From assembly GCF_000521465.1 (NCBI RefSeq), contig NZ_BAVR01000045.1:1-32211 (forward strand): a DNA stretch of 32,211 nucleotides, written 5' to 3'. Below the pieces are notes generated by a model. That model had not been told where the DNA came from. It worked only from the letters and a program-made list of their open reading frames with translations, and searched no databases. The first letter of the stretch is position 1. Each line of letters starts with the position of its first letter. Of this stretch, positions 1-7,020 are shown in pieces. Made by a program: the position numbers and the translations under genes. The DNA comes from Acetivibrio straminisolvens JCM 21531. GTDB taxonomy: Bacteria > Bacillota > Clostridia > Acetivibrionales > Acetivibrionaceae.

Positions 1-107
1 ATAATTTATATTAGTCTATGTATATTATGTAAAAGCAAGATGATATTGAGGGACTTGCTATTAGTCCTAAGTTTTTAATTAATAAGATAAATTAGGACAG
101 AATACCT

Positions 108-824
108 GTGAAGATATATAAGAAAATTGCAATTACACTAGTGCTGGTTGGTGTTGTGACTATAGCAGGATCTTTTTGTTACAGTCATATAACAGGAAAT
201 GCGAATGAGAACAATTCTGAAATTAATATGGGTGGTTCAATTAAATCAAGTTTTAAAATTGAAATTGAGCCAATGTCAGTTTCGGCATCTTCAATGGGTG
301 ATGAAATAGATTGGTTAAATGAATCTGATTTGATTGTAAGATTGAAAATAACCGACTTGGATTCTACAAAGTATTTGGAGGATTCTTTTTTCGGAGAAGT
401 TGAGTATAAAATCTTTAATGTAGAGGTGCTGGAAACATATAAAGGTAAATGTCCTAAGGACCTTAAGATAGGGCTAAGCCAGCTCTCATTTTCTTCAGAC
501 GAAGCAGTTTCTGACATTGTAATGGGAGAGGAATATATTTTGCATCTAATGAAAACTCTAACGCATGGGGAAAATGTTTATAACGTTAAGACTAACAAGG
601 CATATGTTTATAAATTAATAAAAGACGGTAAGAATGACAGTGAAAAAATATTTATGAGGGAAAGCAGTGAGAATCCGCATTATTCGGAACTGGGATTAAA
701 AGAAGAATTAACCTTAAAAGAATATAAAAATGTCATAAAATCTATAATTAAAAAAGATAGAGGCACGAAAGAAGAACTTGAAAAAATACTGATAAAGCCC
801 TCAGAAAAGGATTTATCTGAATAA
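108..824 (+). CDS. Hypothetical membrane-anchored or secreted protein
   Basis: This 238-aa protein starts at GTG 108. Residues 5-25 form one hydrophobic segment (IAITLVLVGVVTIAGSF) after a lysine-rich N-terminus, so it is either an uncleaved signal anchor or a signal peptide without a clear cleavage site. The rest is soluble. It contains a predicted beta-rich stretch around residues 70-170 (for example SDLIVRLKITDLDS, then VEYKIFNVEVLETYKG) and a Lys/Glu-rich helical tail. The middle resembles the general pattern of extracytoplasmic proteins of clostridia that report on or bind surface components, but I do not recognise a family. It is followed by a strong bidirectional terminator and appears monocistronic. 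The ribosome site (TAGGAC) is weak. The function is unknown; that it is a real gene is likely from its length and codon structure. Confidence 0.7.
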   Translation: MKIYKKIAITLVLVGVVTIAGSFCYSHITGNANENNSEINMGGSIKSSFKIEIEPMSVSASSMGDEIDWLNESDLIVRLKITDLDSTKYLEDSFFGEVEYKIFNVEVLETYKGKCPKDLKIGLSQLSFSSDEAVSDIVMGEEYILHLMKTLTHGENVYNVKTNKAYVYKLIKDGKNDSEKIFMRESSENPHYSELGLKEELTLKEYKNVIKSIIKKDRGTKEELEKILIKPSEKDLSE

Positions 825-841
825 TAACTTTTAATAGATAA

Positions 842-881
842 AGAAAAGGCCTTACCAGATTACTACGGTAAGCCTTTTCTA
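842..881. terminator. Bidirectional intrinsic terminator
   Basis: An inverted repeat AGAAAAGGC..TTACC / GGTAAGCCTTTTCT with a 9-10 nt loop lies between the convergent genes ending at 824 and 883. The A-rich and T-rich flanks allow it to terminate both transcripts. Confidence 0.85.
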
Positions 882-882
882 A

Positions 883-2019
883 TTAAATAACTTCTAGCAA
901 GGCCATTGTAATATCGTCTATTATTTTATTGAAATTTTTGATATTAGCAAATTCCATAGCAGCATCTATGATACGGTCAAGGGTTATTGCAGGGCTCAGT
1001 TTTTCTCCCAGCAATATATTAAGAAGCCTTTCTTCACCAAACTGTTCACTTTTGTTATTTCGCAATTCTACAATACCATCGGTATACATAAACAATCGGT
1101 CGCCTTTTGCGATGGAAATACTTTTTTCAGTGTACCCTGGGTTGTCAATCCAGTCGCTGATAGGGACTCCAGGTATTCTAAGGATATCAAACCTTTGGCT
1201 TTCGTGATTGAACAGTATGGGACTTGCGTTATGTCCTGCATTTGAATATGTTATGCTCTTGTTTTTGGTGTCAATTATCGCATAAAACACCGTAATATAT
1301 AGCTCCTGGTCATAATAATCCCGGTTAAACTCTTTATAAAGCTGATTTAGAGCCTCGGCGGGCGAAAGGGTCCTTTTATTTATTGAGGAACGGAGGAATA
1401 CGGTCAGCATTGAAGCAGGTACTCCATGTCCGGATACATCGGCGATATATATGCCGATGTGGTCTTTGTCAATCTTGAATATATCCAAAAAGTCTCCGCC
1501 AATAGCTTCACAGGGCCTGTAAACATATGAGAAATCGATTTTGTCCCGGGGCAATTCTTTCGGAAGAAGGCTGCACTGAAGTCTCCTTGCCATGTTGAGC
1601 TCGCTTTGGAGCTTTTTATTATGTTCAAGGATTTTCTTCTGCATTTTCTTCATCTCGGTTATATCCCGAAGAACTTCAACTACAGAGGTAATTTTGCCGT
1701 TTTCATCCCTAATGGGGGAACTCATAACAGAGAAAATTTTGTCCCCTATAATCTCTTCCTTGCTTTGGATTGTTCCTTCAAAAACGGCCTTTCTTGAAGT
1801 ACAGTTTTCACAGGGCTCACTTTTTCCGATGGCCTCATAACATTTTTCCCCGATTAAATTTTTACCCAGCGCTTTTGACATGGAATCATTGGCAAAGATT
1901 ATATTGTCATTAATATCAATGACCCTTACCCAGTCATACATTCCGTTTATAATTTGCTCTACAAAAGTTTTATGTTCAACGTTATCTGCAAAGTAAATTT
2001 TTTTATTCAATGCATCCAT
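883..2019 (-). CDS. PAS-domain PP2C-type (SpoIIE/RsbU-like) serine phosphatase
   Basis: Cytoplasmic protein of 378 aa. The N-terminal part is a PAS sensor domain (about residues 15-125) carrying a Cys motif (CYEAIGKSEPCENC) that could bind a cofactor or sense redox state. A short coiled coil follows (about 125-150, KKMQKKILEHNKKLQ). The rest is a SpoIIE-type PP2C domain with metal-binding motifs GGDFLDIF, DVSGHGVPAS, YTDGIVE and DDITM. Enzymes of this type dephosphorylate STAS-domain anti-sigma-factor antagonists; the STAS gene at 3805 is a plausible partner, which is inference from proximity. I chose ATG 2019 because AAAGGA lies 8 nt upstream. A longer reading from TTG 2061 has no ribosome site. 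No transmembrane segment is visible. Confidence 0.9.
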   Translation of the reverse strand: MDALNKKIYFADNVEHKTFVEQIINGMYDWVRVIDINDNIIFANDSMSKALGKNLIGEKCYEAIGKSEPCENCTSRKAVFEGTIQSKEEIIGDKIFSVMSSPIRDENGKITSVVEVLRDITEMKKMQKKILEHNKKLQSELNMARRLQCSLLPKELPRDKIDFSYVYRPCEAIGGDFLDIFKIDKDHIGIYIADVSGHGVPASMLTVFLRSSINKRTLSPAEALNQLYKEFNRDYYDQELYITVFYAIIDTKNKSITYSNAGHNASPILFNHESQRFDILRIPGVPISDWIDNPGYTEKSISIAKGDRLFMYTDGIVELRNNKSEQFGEERLLNILLGEKLSPAITLDRIIDAAMEFANIKNFNKIIDDITMALLEVI

Positions 2020-2266
2020 AACCGGTATCCTTTCATACTGGGGTAAAAATCCCCGGACCAATGAAATATAATTAACCGAAAATTCGGGTTATAAAACCAT
2101 GAATAAAGCCATAATTTCCTATATATTATAACAAAGGGGGCTTGTAATATCAATATCACGTAATTTTATATAAGGGAAAAATATAAAAATAAAGTAATAA
2201 AATAACTGTCTGCGGAAATAATATAAATAGTGACTGTAAACAAATATAAAAATTGGGAGATTTGAT

Positions 2267-2857
2267 ATGCTGGTAAAAACAGTTTGTAAGCAGGTACGGA
2301 TTGATGTAAACAGTGACTGGGCTTTTAAGAAATTTGCCGATGCATTGTATATGCTGATAAGCAATTCATTTAAAAGCGGTTATAAGTCGATTGTATTTGT
2401 GTGTATAGGAACGGACAGGTCGACAGGAGACAGTCTTGGGCCTTTGGTAGGCTATAAGATAAACGACATTAGCTATGAAAACGTTTATGTCCATGGGAGC
2501 TTGGATGAACCTGTTCATGCAAAGAACCTCGATACAGTTATGGAAGGAATTCGCAAACGCTATGACAAGCCTCTTATTGTTGCAATTGATGCTTGCCTTG
2601 GAAAAATGGATCATGTAGGTTTTATAACTGTAGGAGAGGGTTCTATCAAGCCCGGGTCCGGTGTTAACAAGGACCTTGCACCGGTAGGCGATATATACGT
2701 AACCGGCATTGTCAATTTTGGCGGGTTTATGGATTACATGATACTTCAGAACACTCGTCTTAGTATAGTAATGAAAATGGCAGACATTATATCAATGGGG
2801 ATTAGATATGTTCTGTGGAAATTGAACTGCAATTCTGAGCTGTCATCCGTGCTGTGA
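2267..2857 (+). CDS. yyaC: YyaC-type spore protein (DUF1256)
   Basis: The 196-aa protein carries hallmark stretches of the YyaC/DUF1256 family: [18 protein letters not shown] near residues 44-61, [22 protein letters not shown], and [18 protein letters not shown]. The family is related in fold to the germination protease GPR and is restricted to endospore formers, where it is made during sporulation. Its exact substrate is not established. The glycine-rich first motif and the Asp of AIDACLG are the probable active-site elements (inference from the protease fold). ATG 2267 has GGGAG about 9 nt upstream. It stands alone between the minus-strand phosphatase and rubredoxin. Confidence 0.9.
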   Translation: MLVKTVCKQVRIDVNSDWAFKKFADALYMLISNSFKSGYKSIVFVCIGTDRSTGDSLGPLVGYKINDISYENVYVHGSLDEPVHAKNLDTVMEGIRKRYDKPLIVAIDACLGKMDHVGFITVGEGSIKPGSGVNKDLAPVGDIYVTGIVNFGGFMDYMILQNTRLSIVMKMADIISMGIRYVLWKLNCNSELSSVL

Positions 2858-2952
2858 CAATAAACTTTATTGGAGAATATATATTTTATGTTTTCAAGAG
2901 ATATAATAATTGGTATAATATATTATCATATCGTATTACAGGAGGTAATAAG

Positions 2953-3111
2953 ATGGAAAAATATGTTTGCACGGCATGCGGGTACATATATGACCCTGCG
3001 GAAGGTGATCCGGACGGAGGAATAGCTCCGGGTACAGCGTTTGAGGATATTCCTGATGATTGGGTATGTCCTATATGTGGAGTTGGAAAGGATATGTTTG
3101 AAAAAGAATAG
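2953..3111 (+). CDS. Rubredoxin
   Basis: This is a 52-residue rubredoxin, a small iron protein that transfers single electrons, in anaerobes typically to rubrerythrin, superoxide reductase or rubredoxin:oxygen oxidoreductase. The two CxxC-type knuckles that hold the Fe(Cys)4 site are visible as [12 protein letters not shown] and [11 protein letters not shown], and the family signature DWVCP is intact. I chose ATG 2953, because a canonical AGGAGG sits just upstream (ACAGGAGGTAATAAG); an in-frame upstream extension to 2854 would add a non-homologous hydrophobic tail. The gene is followed by its own terminator. No partner oxidoreductase lies nearby, so the redox partner is unknown. Confidence 0.97.
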   Translation: MEKYVCTACGYIYDPAEGDPDGGIAPGTAFEDIPDDWVCPICGVGKDMFEKE

Positions 3112-3117
3112 AAATTA

Positions 3118-3146
3118 AAAAACGGGGCCTAATAGTCCCGTTTTTG
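3118..3146 (+). terminator. Intrinsic terminator after rubredoxin
   Basis: The stem AAAAACGGG / CCCGTTTTT with a short loop, ending in a T-run, starts a few bases after the rubredoxin stop codon. Confidence 0.85.
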
Positions 3147-3170
3147 TGTATTGTGTCGAGTTGCCGAGTT

Positions 3171-3311
3171 TTACTGTACAATATCAATAAGTGATTTATC
3201 TACCCATTTAACATAATTTTCTTCAATAAAGATCAAAACCTCATCATCGAGCCAGGTCAAAACAACAGCATCATTATCAATATACCTGACTTTTTTTCCT
3301 GTGTAGAACAT
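3171..3311 (-). CDS. Small conserved-looking protein, 46 aa
   Basis: The reverse strand encodes 46 aa beginning MFYTGKKVRYIDNDAVVL and ending WVDKSLIDIVQ. The support is the ribosome site: AGGAGG sits 6 nt before the ATG (GATAGGAGGAATAGT-ATG), as good as any in the window. The sequence alternates hydrophobic and charged residues (VRYID, VVLTWLDD, VLIFIEE, YVKWV), as expected for a small beta-barrel of the SH3 or Tudor type, but no family is recognised. A TATAAT-like -10 element lies roughly 30 nt upstream on the same strand. Its 3' end faces the rubredoxin terminator. The function is unknown. Confidence 0.65.
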   Translation of the reverse strand: MFYTGKKVRYIDNDAVVLTWLDDEVLIFIEENYVKWVDKSLIDIVQ

Positions 3312-3804
3312 ACTATTCCTCCTATCTTTTGTAAGGTGCATTATACTTATTTTTATTTTATATGGAGCTTAAGTATATATAGAAATTGGTACGAAGAAAA
3401 TAGTACGAAGATTTTTATGTACAATTACAATATCGGCATAGAAACATTTTACTTTAGCCTTTAGTACAATTTAATTGCAAAAATTTGTTTTGTTTTTCTA
3501 TATTTATTCTTTGTTCTAAATATGTTTGTATTTTATTGAAATAATATGTTGGTTGATGTATAATATTATTTAGCATTCTTTTTTGTTCACAATCGCAGTT
3601 TCCGTATGAAAATATATTGAAACTGTCTTTTGAAGTCTGCTTACCTTCTTGTTTTAAAAAACAGGGCTGTTTTTTCAGGAATAAAGTAAAAACAATTGTA
3701 AAATATTTTAATTTGACGATAATCAATAAGGGTAGTAAATTTAATATAAGGCCGTTACAACTCTGCAGCTTTATTTACAAAAAAACCTGAAGGAGGTTAT
3801 AAAT
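3312..3804. other. Intergenic region without a convincing gene
   Basis: This A+T-rich stretch separates the divergent 46-aa gene and the STAS gene. A short direct repeat GTACGAAGA occurs twice (about 3391-3413). A 90-codon minus-strand open frame starting at a TTG at 3726 has no ribosome site and no family resemblance, so it is not called. The last 30 bases hold the ribosome site of the STAS gene. Confidence 0.5.
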
Positions 3805-4140
3805 ATGAAAGTTGAAAAAAAAGAGGTGGAAGGCGTTAAAATTGTAAAACTTACAGGGCAGATAAGGATTTCTACTCAAAATGAGTTTAAGGATTTATTG
3901 GATAATCTTGCAAGGGAAAATGAAGGTAAGACAGTTATAATCAGTATGGATGGAGTAATATATATGAACAGTGCAGGACTGGGAATTATTATCGATACTT
4001 ATAAAAAGTTTAAGGAGAAGAAGGGAAGAATGATACTGTGCAACCTTACCCCCGATATCTCGAAGCTTTTTGAGGTAACAAGGCTGAACAGGTTTATAGA
4101 AATTTACGGTACCGAAGCTGAAGCTTTAAGCAAGGTATAA
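3805..4140 (+). CDS. STAS-domain anti-sigma-factor antagonist
   Basis: This 111-aa single-domain STAS protein belongs to the SpoIIAA/RsbV family. In partner switching, the unphosphorylated form binds an anti-sigma kinase and frees the sigma factor; phosphorylation of a conserved Ser by the kinase turns it off and a PP2C phosphatase turns it on again. The phosphorylatable Ser is residue 56 in YMNSAGLG, at the usual place. The ATG has a near-perfect GAAGGAGGT site 7-8 nt upstream. No anti-sigma kinase or sigma gene is adjacent, unlike in spoIIA or rsb operons. The PAS-PP2C phosphatase 1.8 kb away is the nearest candidate regulator. Confidence 0.93.
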   Translation: MKVEKKEVEGVKIVKLTGQIRISTQNEFKDLLDNLARENEGKTVIISMDGVIYMNSAGLGIIIDTYKKFKEKKGRMILCNLTPDISKLFEVTRLNRFIEIYGTEAEALSKV

Positions 4141-4210
4141 AGGTATTGATATATAATAAAAATATAGAGGCTCATTTGGATTTAAAGTGGGCTGTTTTAA
4201 AAATAAGACG

Positions 4211-4256
4211 GCGTCTTTGGGTTGAGATAATTTACTTGACTGAAAGACGCTTTTTT
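4211..4256 (+). terminator. Intrinsic terminator after STAS gene
   Basis: GCGTCTTT (4211-4218) pairs with AAAGACGC (4243-4250) and is followed by six T residues. Confidence 0.8.
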
Positions 4257-4328
4257 CATTAGAGTCATATATATAATATATATGACTGTCACGGAGCTAA
4301 ATATTGCGAAATGGAGGCGTAAAAGCAT

Positions 4329-5044
4329 ATGGTAAAGAATAGGCCCATAATTGGAATAACACCATGGTTTGACTACAATGAGAATAAAATGTATATTAAT
4401 AATGTATACTGTGAAGCTATAATCTTATCGGGAGGACTGCCTGTTCTTCTTCCGATTGTAGAAGATGATGGGTTGCTGTCGGAAATGATTGAGGAATTCG
4501 ACGGCTTTCTGCTTTCGGGAGGACCTGACTTGGATGCCGCGCACTGGGAGAGTGGAATTATAAGTATAATGGGGAAATTTCCCCTTACCGCGATAAGATG
4601 GAGCTTTTTATAGCGAAGAAAGCAGTGGCAAAAGACAAACCGATATTCGGAATTTGCAGAGGCATACAGGTTTTGAATGTTGCGATTGGAGGAACGCTGT
4701 ACCAGGATATATATTCGCAAAATACGGATAAAGAGCTGATCAAGCATTCACAAACTGCTCCAAAGTGGTATCCGACACATAAAGTTAAGCTCGAAGAGGG
4801 CTCCATAGTAAAAAGGGCGCATGGTGCCGAAATAATAGCTGTAAACTCTTTCCACCACCAGGCAATCAGGGAGCCTGCTCCGGAATTTATTGTTACCGGA
4901 AGAAGTGAAGACGGCATAATTGAAGCAATTGAACATAGGAATTGCAAATTTGCTGTGGGAGTACAATGGCATCCCGAACATATGTGGAATAAAGATTCGT
5001 CTTTTTTGAATCTTTTTAAATCCTTTGTTAAATCATGTCTATAA
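4329..5044 (+). CDS. Gamma-glutamyl-gamma-aminobutyrate hydrolase family protein (PuuD-like), one-base frame break
   Basis: A class I glutamine amidotransferase-like hydrolase (peptidase C26), expected to cleave gamma-glutamyl bonds in the cytoplasm. The first frame (4329 onward) gives RPIIGITPWFD and GFLLSGGPDLDAAHW. The frame breaks at the GGG of 4546-4548, and the second frame continues with GEWNYKYNG, the nucleophile motif FGICRGIQ, GGTLYQDI and the catalytic His-Glu motif VQWHPEH. Adding one G (GGG to GGGG) restores a 238-codon protein of normal family length with all catalytic residues. The simplest reading is a sequencing or assembly deletion; if real, the product would lose its active site. 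ATG 4329 has GGAGG upstream. The gene is isolated, so the substrate cannot be inferred from context. Confidence 0.88.
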
Positions 5045-5158
5045 TTAACCGAATAGAATGTTATGTAAAATAAAGGGTCACAAGGGAAACAAAACGTTGA
5101 TTTTTTGGACAAAGATATTAAAAAATAAGTCGAAAAACATTAGTATTTGGTACATGGG

Positions 5159-5187
5159 TTGAAAAATGTGTTGCTATATGATAATTT
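5159..5187 (+). promoter_or_regulatory. Possible sigma-A promoter of agr-like locus
   Basis: TTGAAA (5159-5164) and TAATTT (5182-5187) are 17 nt apart, upstream of the receptor gene. The -10 match is weak and the region is very A+T-rich. Confidence 0.35.
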
Positions 5188-5217
5188 ATAATTAACAAAA
5201 ATGAGAGGGTTCCTTAT

Positions 5218-6111
5218 ATGTGGGGTTCAATTATATATTTTGTTGCAGTCTCATTACCGGAACAGTTTCTAATGGCTTTATTTACTTGGCTAATTTTAGG
5301 TAAACACAAAACGGCAAAATTTTATAATGTAGTAGCTGTGGGAATTAGTGCGGCTGCTTTGTTTAGAATAAGCCAAGTTGTTATTTCGGCTTTGTTTGGA
5401 GCGACAAATCAGGCTGTGCTGCAGGGTATGCTCACAACGGTAGTTCAGGTATGTGGTTTCTTAGCTTTAGTGTTGTTGATTTATAGGGTGAATATTACAG
5501 AGTCGATTATTGGCTCGTTGGTTATGATAGTGGTTTTTACTGTAGCACAGGGCACGACAATAAACACTTTGTTCCTTTTCTTCGGATGGTCTAGAGAGGA
5601 GTTCGTTAGTAATCAATATTTAACGATAGCATGTGCATTTGTTTACTTCATTGTAATGGTATTAATATGTTACTTTGTATATGAGTTCAATTTGAATATT
5701 AAATATTTAAAGAATAAATCGAAGGACAAGCCGTATACAAGCCGGGTTAAGTTTCTGATTTTGCAATTGTCGTTTAGCTATGTGAATTTGCTTATTATAT
5801 ATTACTTGTTTTTTAACAATATCAGTGTTTTCGAGACTTTTGCCAATAAAATTCTTATTATATTCTGCTTTTTAATTAACATTATTTTCACAGTTATTCT
5901 GGTGAAAAGTGTGTTTAAGATGGGAGAGATAATTCAAAAGGAAGAAGAGCTGAAAAGAAAATATGACGGAAGAGAATTTATTCAGAATATAGATTACATG
6001 AAAACCCTTATTGACGAGAAGCAGTATGATGAAATTAAAAAGTTTCTTAATTCCATGAAGGACGATATTGACAACAAAATCGTAAGCGAAATGGACAAAG
6101 AGAAAGATTAA
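5218..6111 (+). CDS. AgrC-like membrane receptor lacking a histidine-kinase domain
   Basis: This 297-aa protein has six or seven hydrophobic segments spanning roughly residues 4-235 (for example SIIYFVAVSLPEQFLMALF, YLTIACAFVYFIVMVLICYF, ILIIFCFLINIIFTVILV), matching the arrangement of the AgrC peptide-sensing domain. The cytoplasmic tail begins with a coiled coil (EIIQKEEELKRKY) and continues with REFIQNIDYMKTLIDEKQYDEIKKFLNSM. That resembles the AgrC-type dimerisation helices, but the phospho-acceptor His is absent, and the protein ends about 25 residues later with no ATPase domain. Only 66 nt separate it from the agrD-like gene, and no frame there continues into an ATPase domain, so the truncation is not a frameshift. 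The role as peptide receptor or modulator is inference from neighbour and topology. Confidence 0.7.
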   Translation: MWGSIIYFVAVSLPEQFLMALFTWLILGKHKTAKFYNVVAVGISAAALFRISQVVISALFGATNQAVLQGMLTTVVQVCGFLALVLLIYRVNITESIIGSLVMIVVFTVAQGTTINTLFLFFGWSREEFVSNQYLTIACAFVYFIVMVLICYFVYEFNLNIKYLKNKSKDKPYTSRVKFLILQLSFSYVNLLIIYYLFFNNISVFETFANKILIIFCFLINIIFTVILVKSVFKMGEIIQKEEELKRKYDGREFIQNIDYMKTLIDEKQYDEIKKFLNSMKDDIDNKIVSEMDKEKD

Positions 6112-6177
6112 CTAAGGACTAATAGAATAAAGCTGCAATGCTTGTTCTATTAAATAAAAAAATAGGGGGATGTTATT

Positions 6178-6300
6178 ATGAAAGGTAAAGTATTAGGTGT
6201 AGTTTCTGCGGTATTATTTGTGGTTGCATCAATGGTGGCAAGTTCAGCTTCGTACATGTTCTTATATCAACCGAGAACACCGAAAGCATTACAAAAATAA
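6178..6300 (+). CDS. agrD: AgrD-type cyclic lactone autoinducer precursor peptide
   Basis: The 40-aa peptide (too short for usual gene calling) starts MKGKVLGVVSAVLFVVASM and ends with SASYMFLYQPRTPKALQK. It has the three AgrD parts: a hydrophobic amphipathic leader, a core, and a charged tail with the QPxxPKxL pattern. Aligned with my recollection of Clostridium perfringens AgrD (SACLWFTHQPEEPKSL), the ring-forming Cys is replaced by Ser, giving a predicted S-Y-M-F-L ring closed as a lactone, as in the Ser-type AIP of Staphylococcus intermedius. AGGGGG lies about 7 nt before the ATG. No AgrB protease/exporter gene is in the window, so processing must rely on one encoded elsewhere. The gene is followed by a hairpin and a terminator. 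Confidence 0.85.
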   Translation: MKGKVLGVVSAVLFVVASMVASSASYMFLYQPRTPKALQK

Positions 6301-6341
6301 CATCTCGCAAGACGACTTCATGGGGAAGAGAATTATTTAGG

Positions 6342-6369
6342 GGATAAGATTTGTACATCATCTTATCAC
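6342..6369 (+). other. Hairpin downstream of agrD
   Basis: GATAAGAT and ATCTTATC form an 8-bp stem with a loop of about 9 nt between the agrD stop codon and the terminator. It has no T-run, so it may be an mRNA-stability element rather than a terminator. Confidence 0.4.
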
Positions 6370-6405
6370 AAGAAAAATGACATAAATACATAATAAGTTT
6401 ATTTT

Positions 6406-6432
6406 AAGCGCCAGATTACAGGCGCTTTTTTG
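6406..6432 (+). terminator. Intrinsic terminator of agr-like locus
   Basis: AAGCGCC (6406-6412) pairs with GGCGCTT (6421-6427), followed by a run of T. Confidence 0.88.
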
Positions 6433-6578
6433 ATGCTAATGCTGCCATTAAATGTGTCTCTTTTTTAGAATAATAACTTTCTTTTTTTCATATTTTAATA
6501 TTATAATCGATAACTTTTTTAGCAATTTGACCGTATGATATAGCAAACCGAAAAAAATGTATAATTGGATGTGGTATT

Positions 6579-6731
6579 GTGTATAAGAAGGGAATGCACG
6601 GAGTAACAGAACTTAGTAAGAAAGATAGGAAAGTGCTTGATAAATATACTAAGTCTTACTCTAATTTCATTGAAAGCAATACAGTAAAGCCCGAAATGCT
6701 GCAAGAAAAGCTTTCTACAACTAAAAGCTGA
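6579..6731 (+). CDS. Possible small helical protein, about 50 aa
   Basis: An open frame from GTG 6579 (or ATG 6594) encodes a Lys-rich, predicted helical peptide with VTELSKKDRKVLDKYTKSY and ending KLSTTKS. Its support is positional: the stop codon lies 17 nt before a textbook terminator, and a TATAAT (6559-6564) sits upstream. Against it, neither start has a well-spaced ribosome site (the AAGAAGGG before ATG 6594 is too close). It follows the agr-like locus on the same strand. No family is recognised; a small regulatory partner of the receptor would be speculation. Confidence 0.4.
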   Translation: MYKKGMHGVTELSKKDRKVLDKYTKSYSNFIESNTVKPEMLQEKLSTTKS

Positions 6732-6748
6732 TTGGAATTTCTGTAAGA

Positions 6749-6789
6749 TATACAGGTATGATCCTTCGGGATTTTACCTGTATTTTTTA
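6749..6789 (+). terminator. Intrinsic terminator with TTCG tetraloop
   Basis: TACAGGTA pairs with TACCTGTA, and an inner ATCC/GGAT stem is closed by a TTCG tetraloop; a T-rich tail (TTTTTTATTT) follows. Confidence 0.9.
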
Positions 6790-6824
6790 TTTGGCCTCTT
6801 GGAATGAAAGAGGCAAAAGCGAAG
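6789..6824 (+). repeat. Dispersed hairpin repeat, copy 1
   Basis: The sequence GGCCTCTTGGAATGAAAGAGGC followed by AAAAGCGAAG folds as a short stem (GCCTCTT / AAGAGGC-like). It is nearly identical to 29051-29091 and lies, like that copy, immediately after the T-tract of a terminator. The pair differs by one extra ATGAA unit. Confidence 0.7.
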
Positions 6825-6912
6825 TTTATTTTAAAATTAGCAGGGGAAACTGCAAAAAGCAGTGTGAAAAGGGATGAGAAAATCTACGTTTGAATATCAA
6901 TTGAGGCAGTAA

Positions 6913-6941
6913 TTGACATGCAATTAAAATAAAAGTATAAT
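6913..6941 (+). promoter_or_regulatory. Consensus sigma-A promoter for the CotH operon
   Basis: TTGACA (6913-6918) and TATAAT (6936-6941) match the consensus exactly with the ideal 17-nt spacer. Transcription should begin near 6948, giving a leader of about 70 nt before the ATG at 7021. Confidence 0.8.
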
Positions 6942-7020
6942 ATTACATAATAGTTACATTAAAGATATATTAATAAGAAGTGAGAAAGGGGAGTTCATTT
7001 CTTATTGAACGATAGGCCTT

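Noticed and set aside
3454-3726. 90-codon minus-strand open frame
   Set aside because: It starts at TTG without a ribosome site, has a Lys/Asn/Phe composition expected from A+T-rich non-coding DNA, and matches no family.
5218-6177. Receptor truncated by a sequencing frameshift
   Set aside because: Only 66 nt separate its stop from the agrD start, too short in any frame to encode a kinase ATPase domain.
6176-6391. 71-codon minus-strand frame over agrD
   Set aside because: It is a shadow of agrD and its downstream hairpin; the plus strand has the ribosome site and the AgrD motifs.
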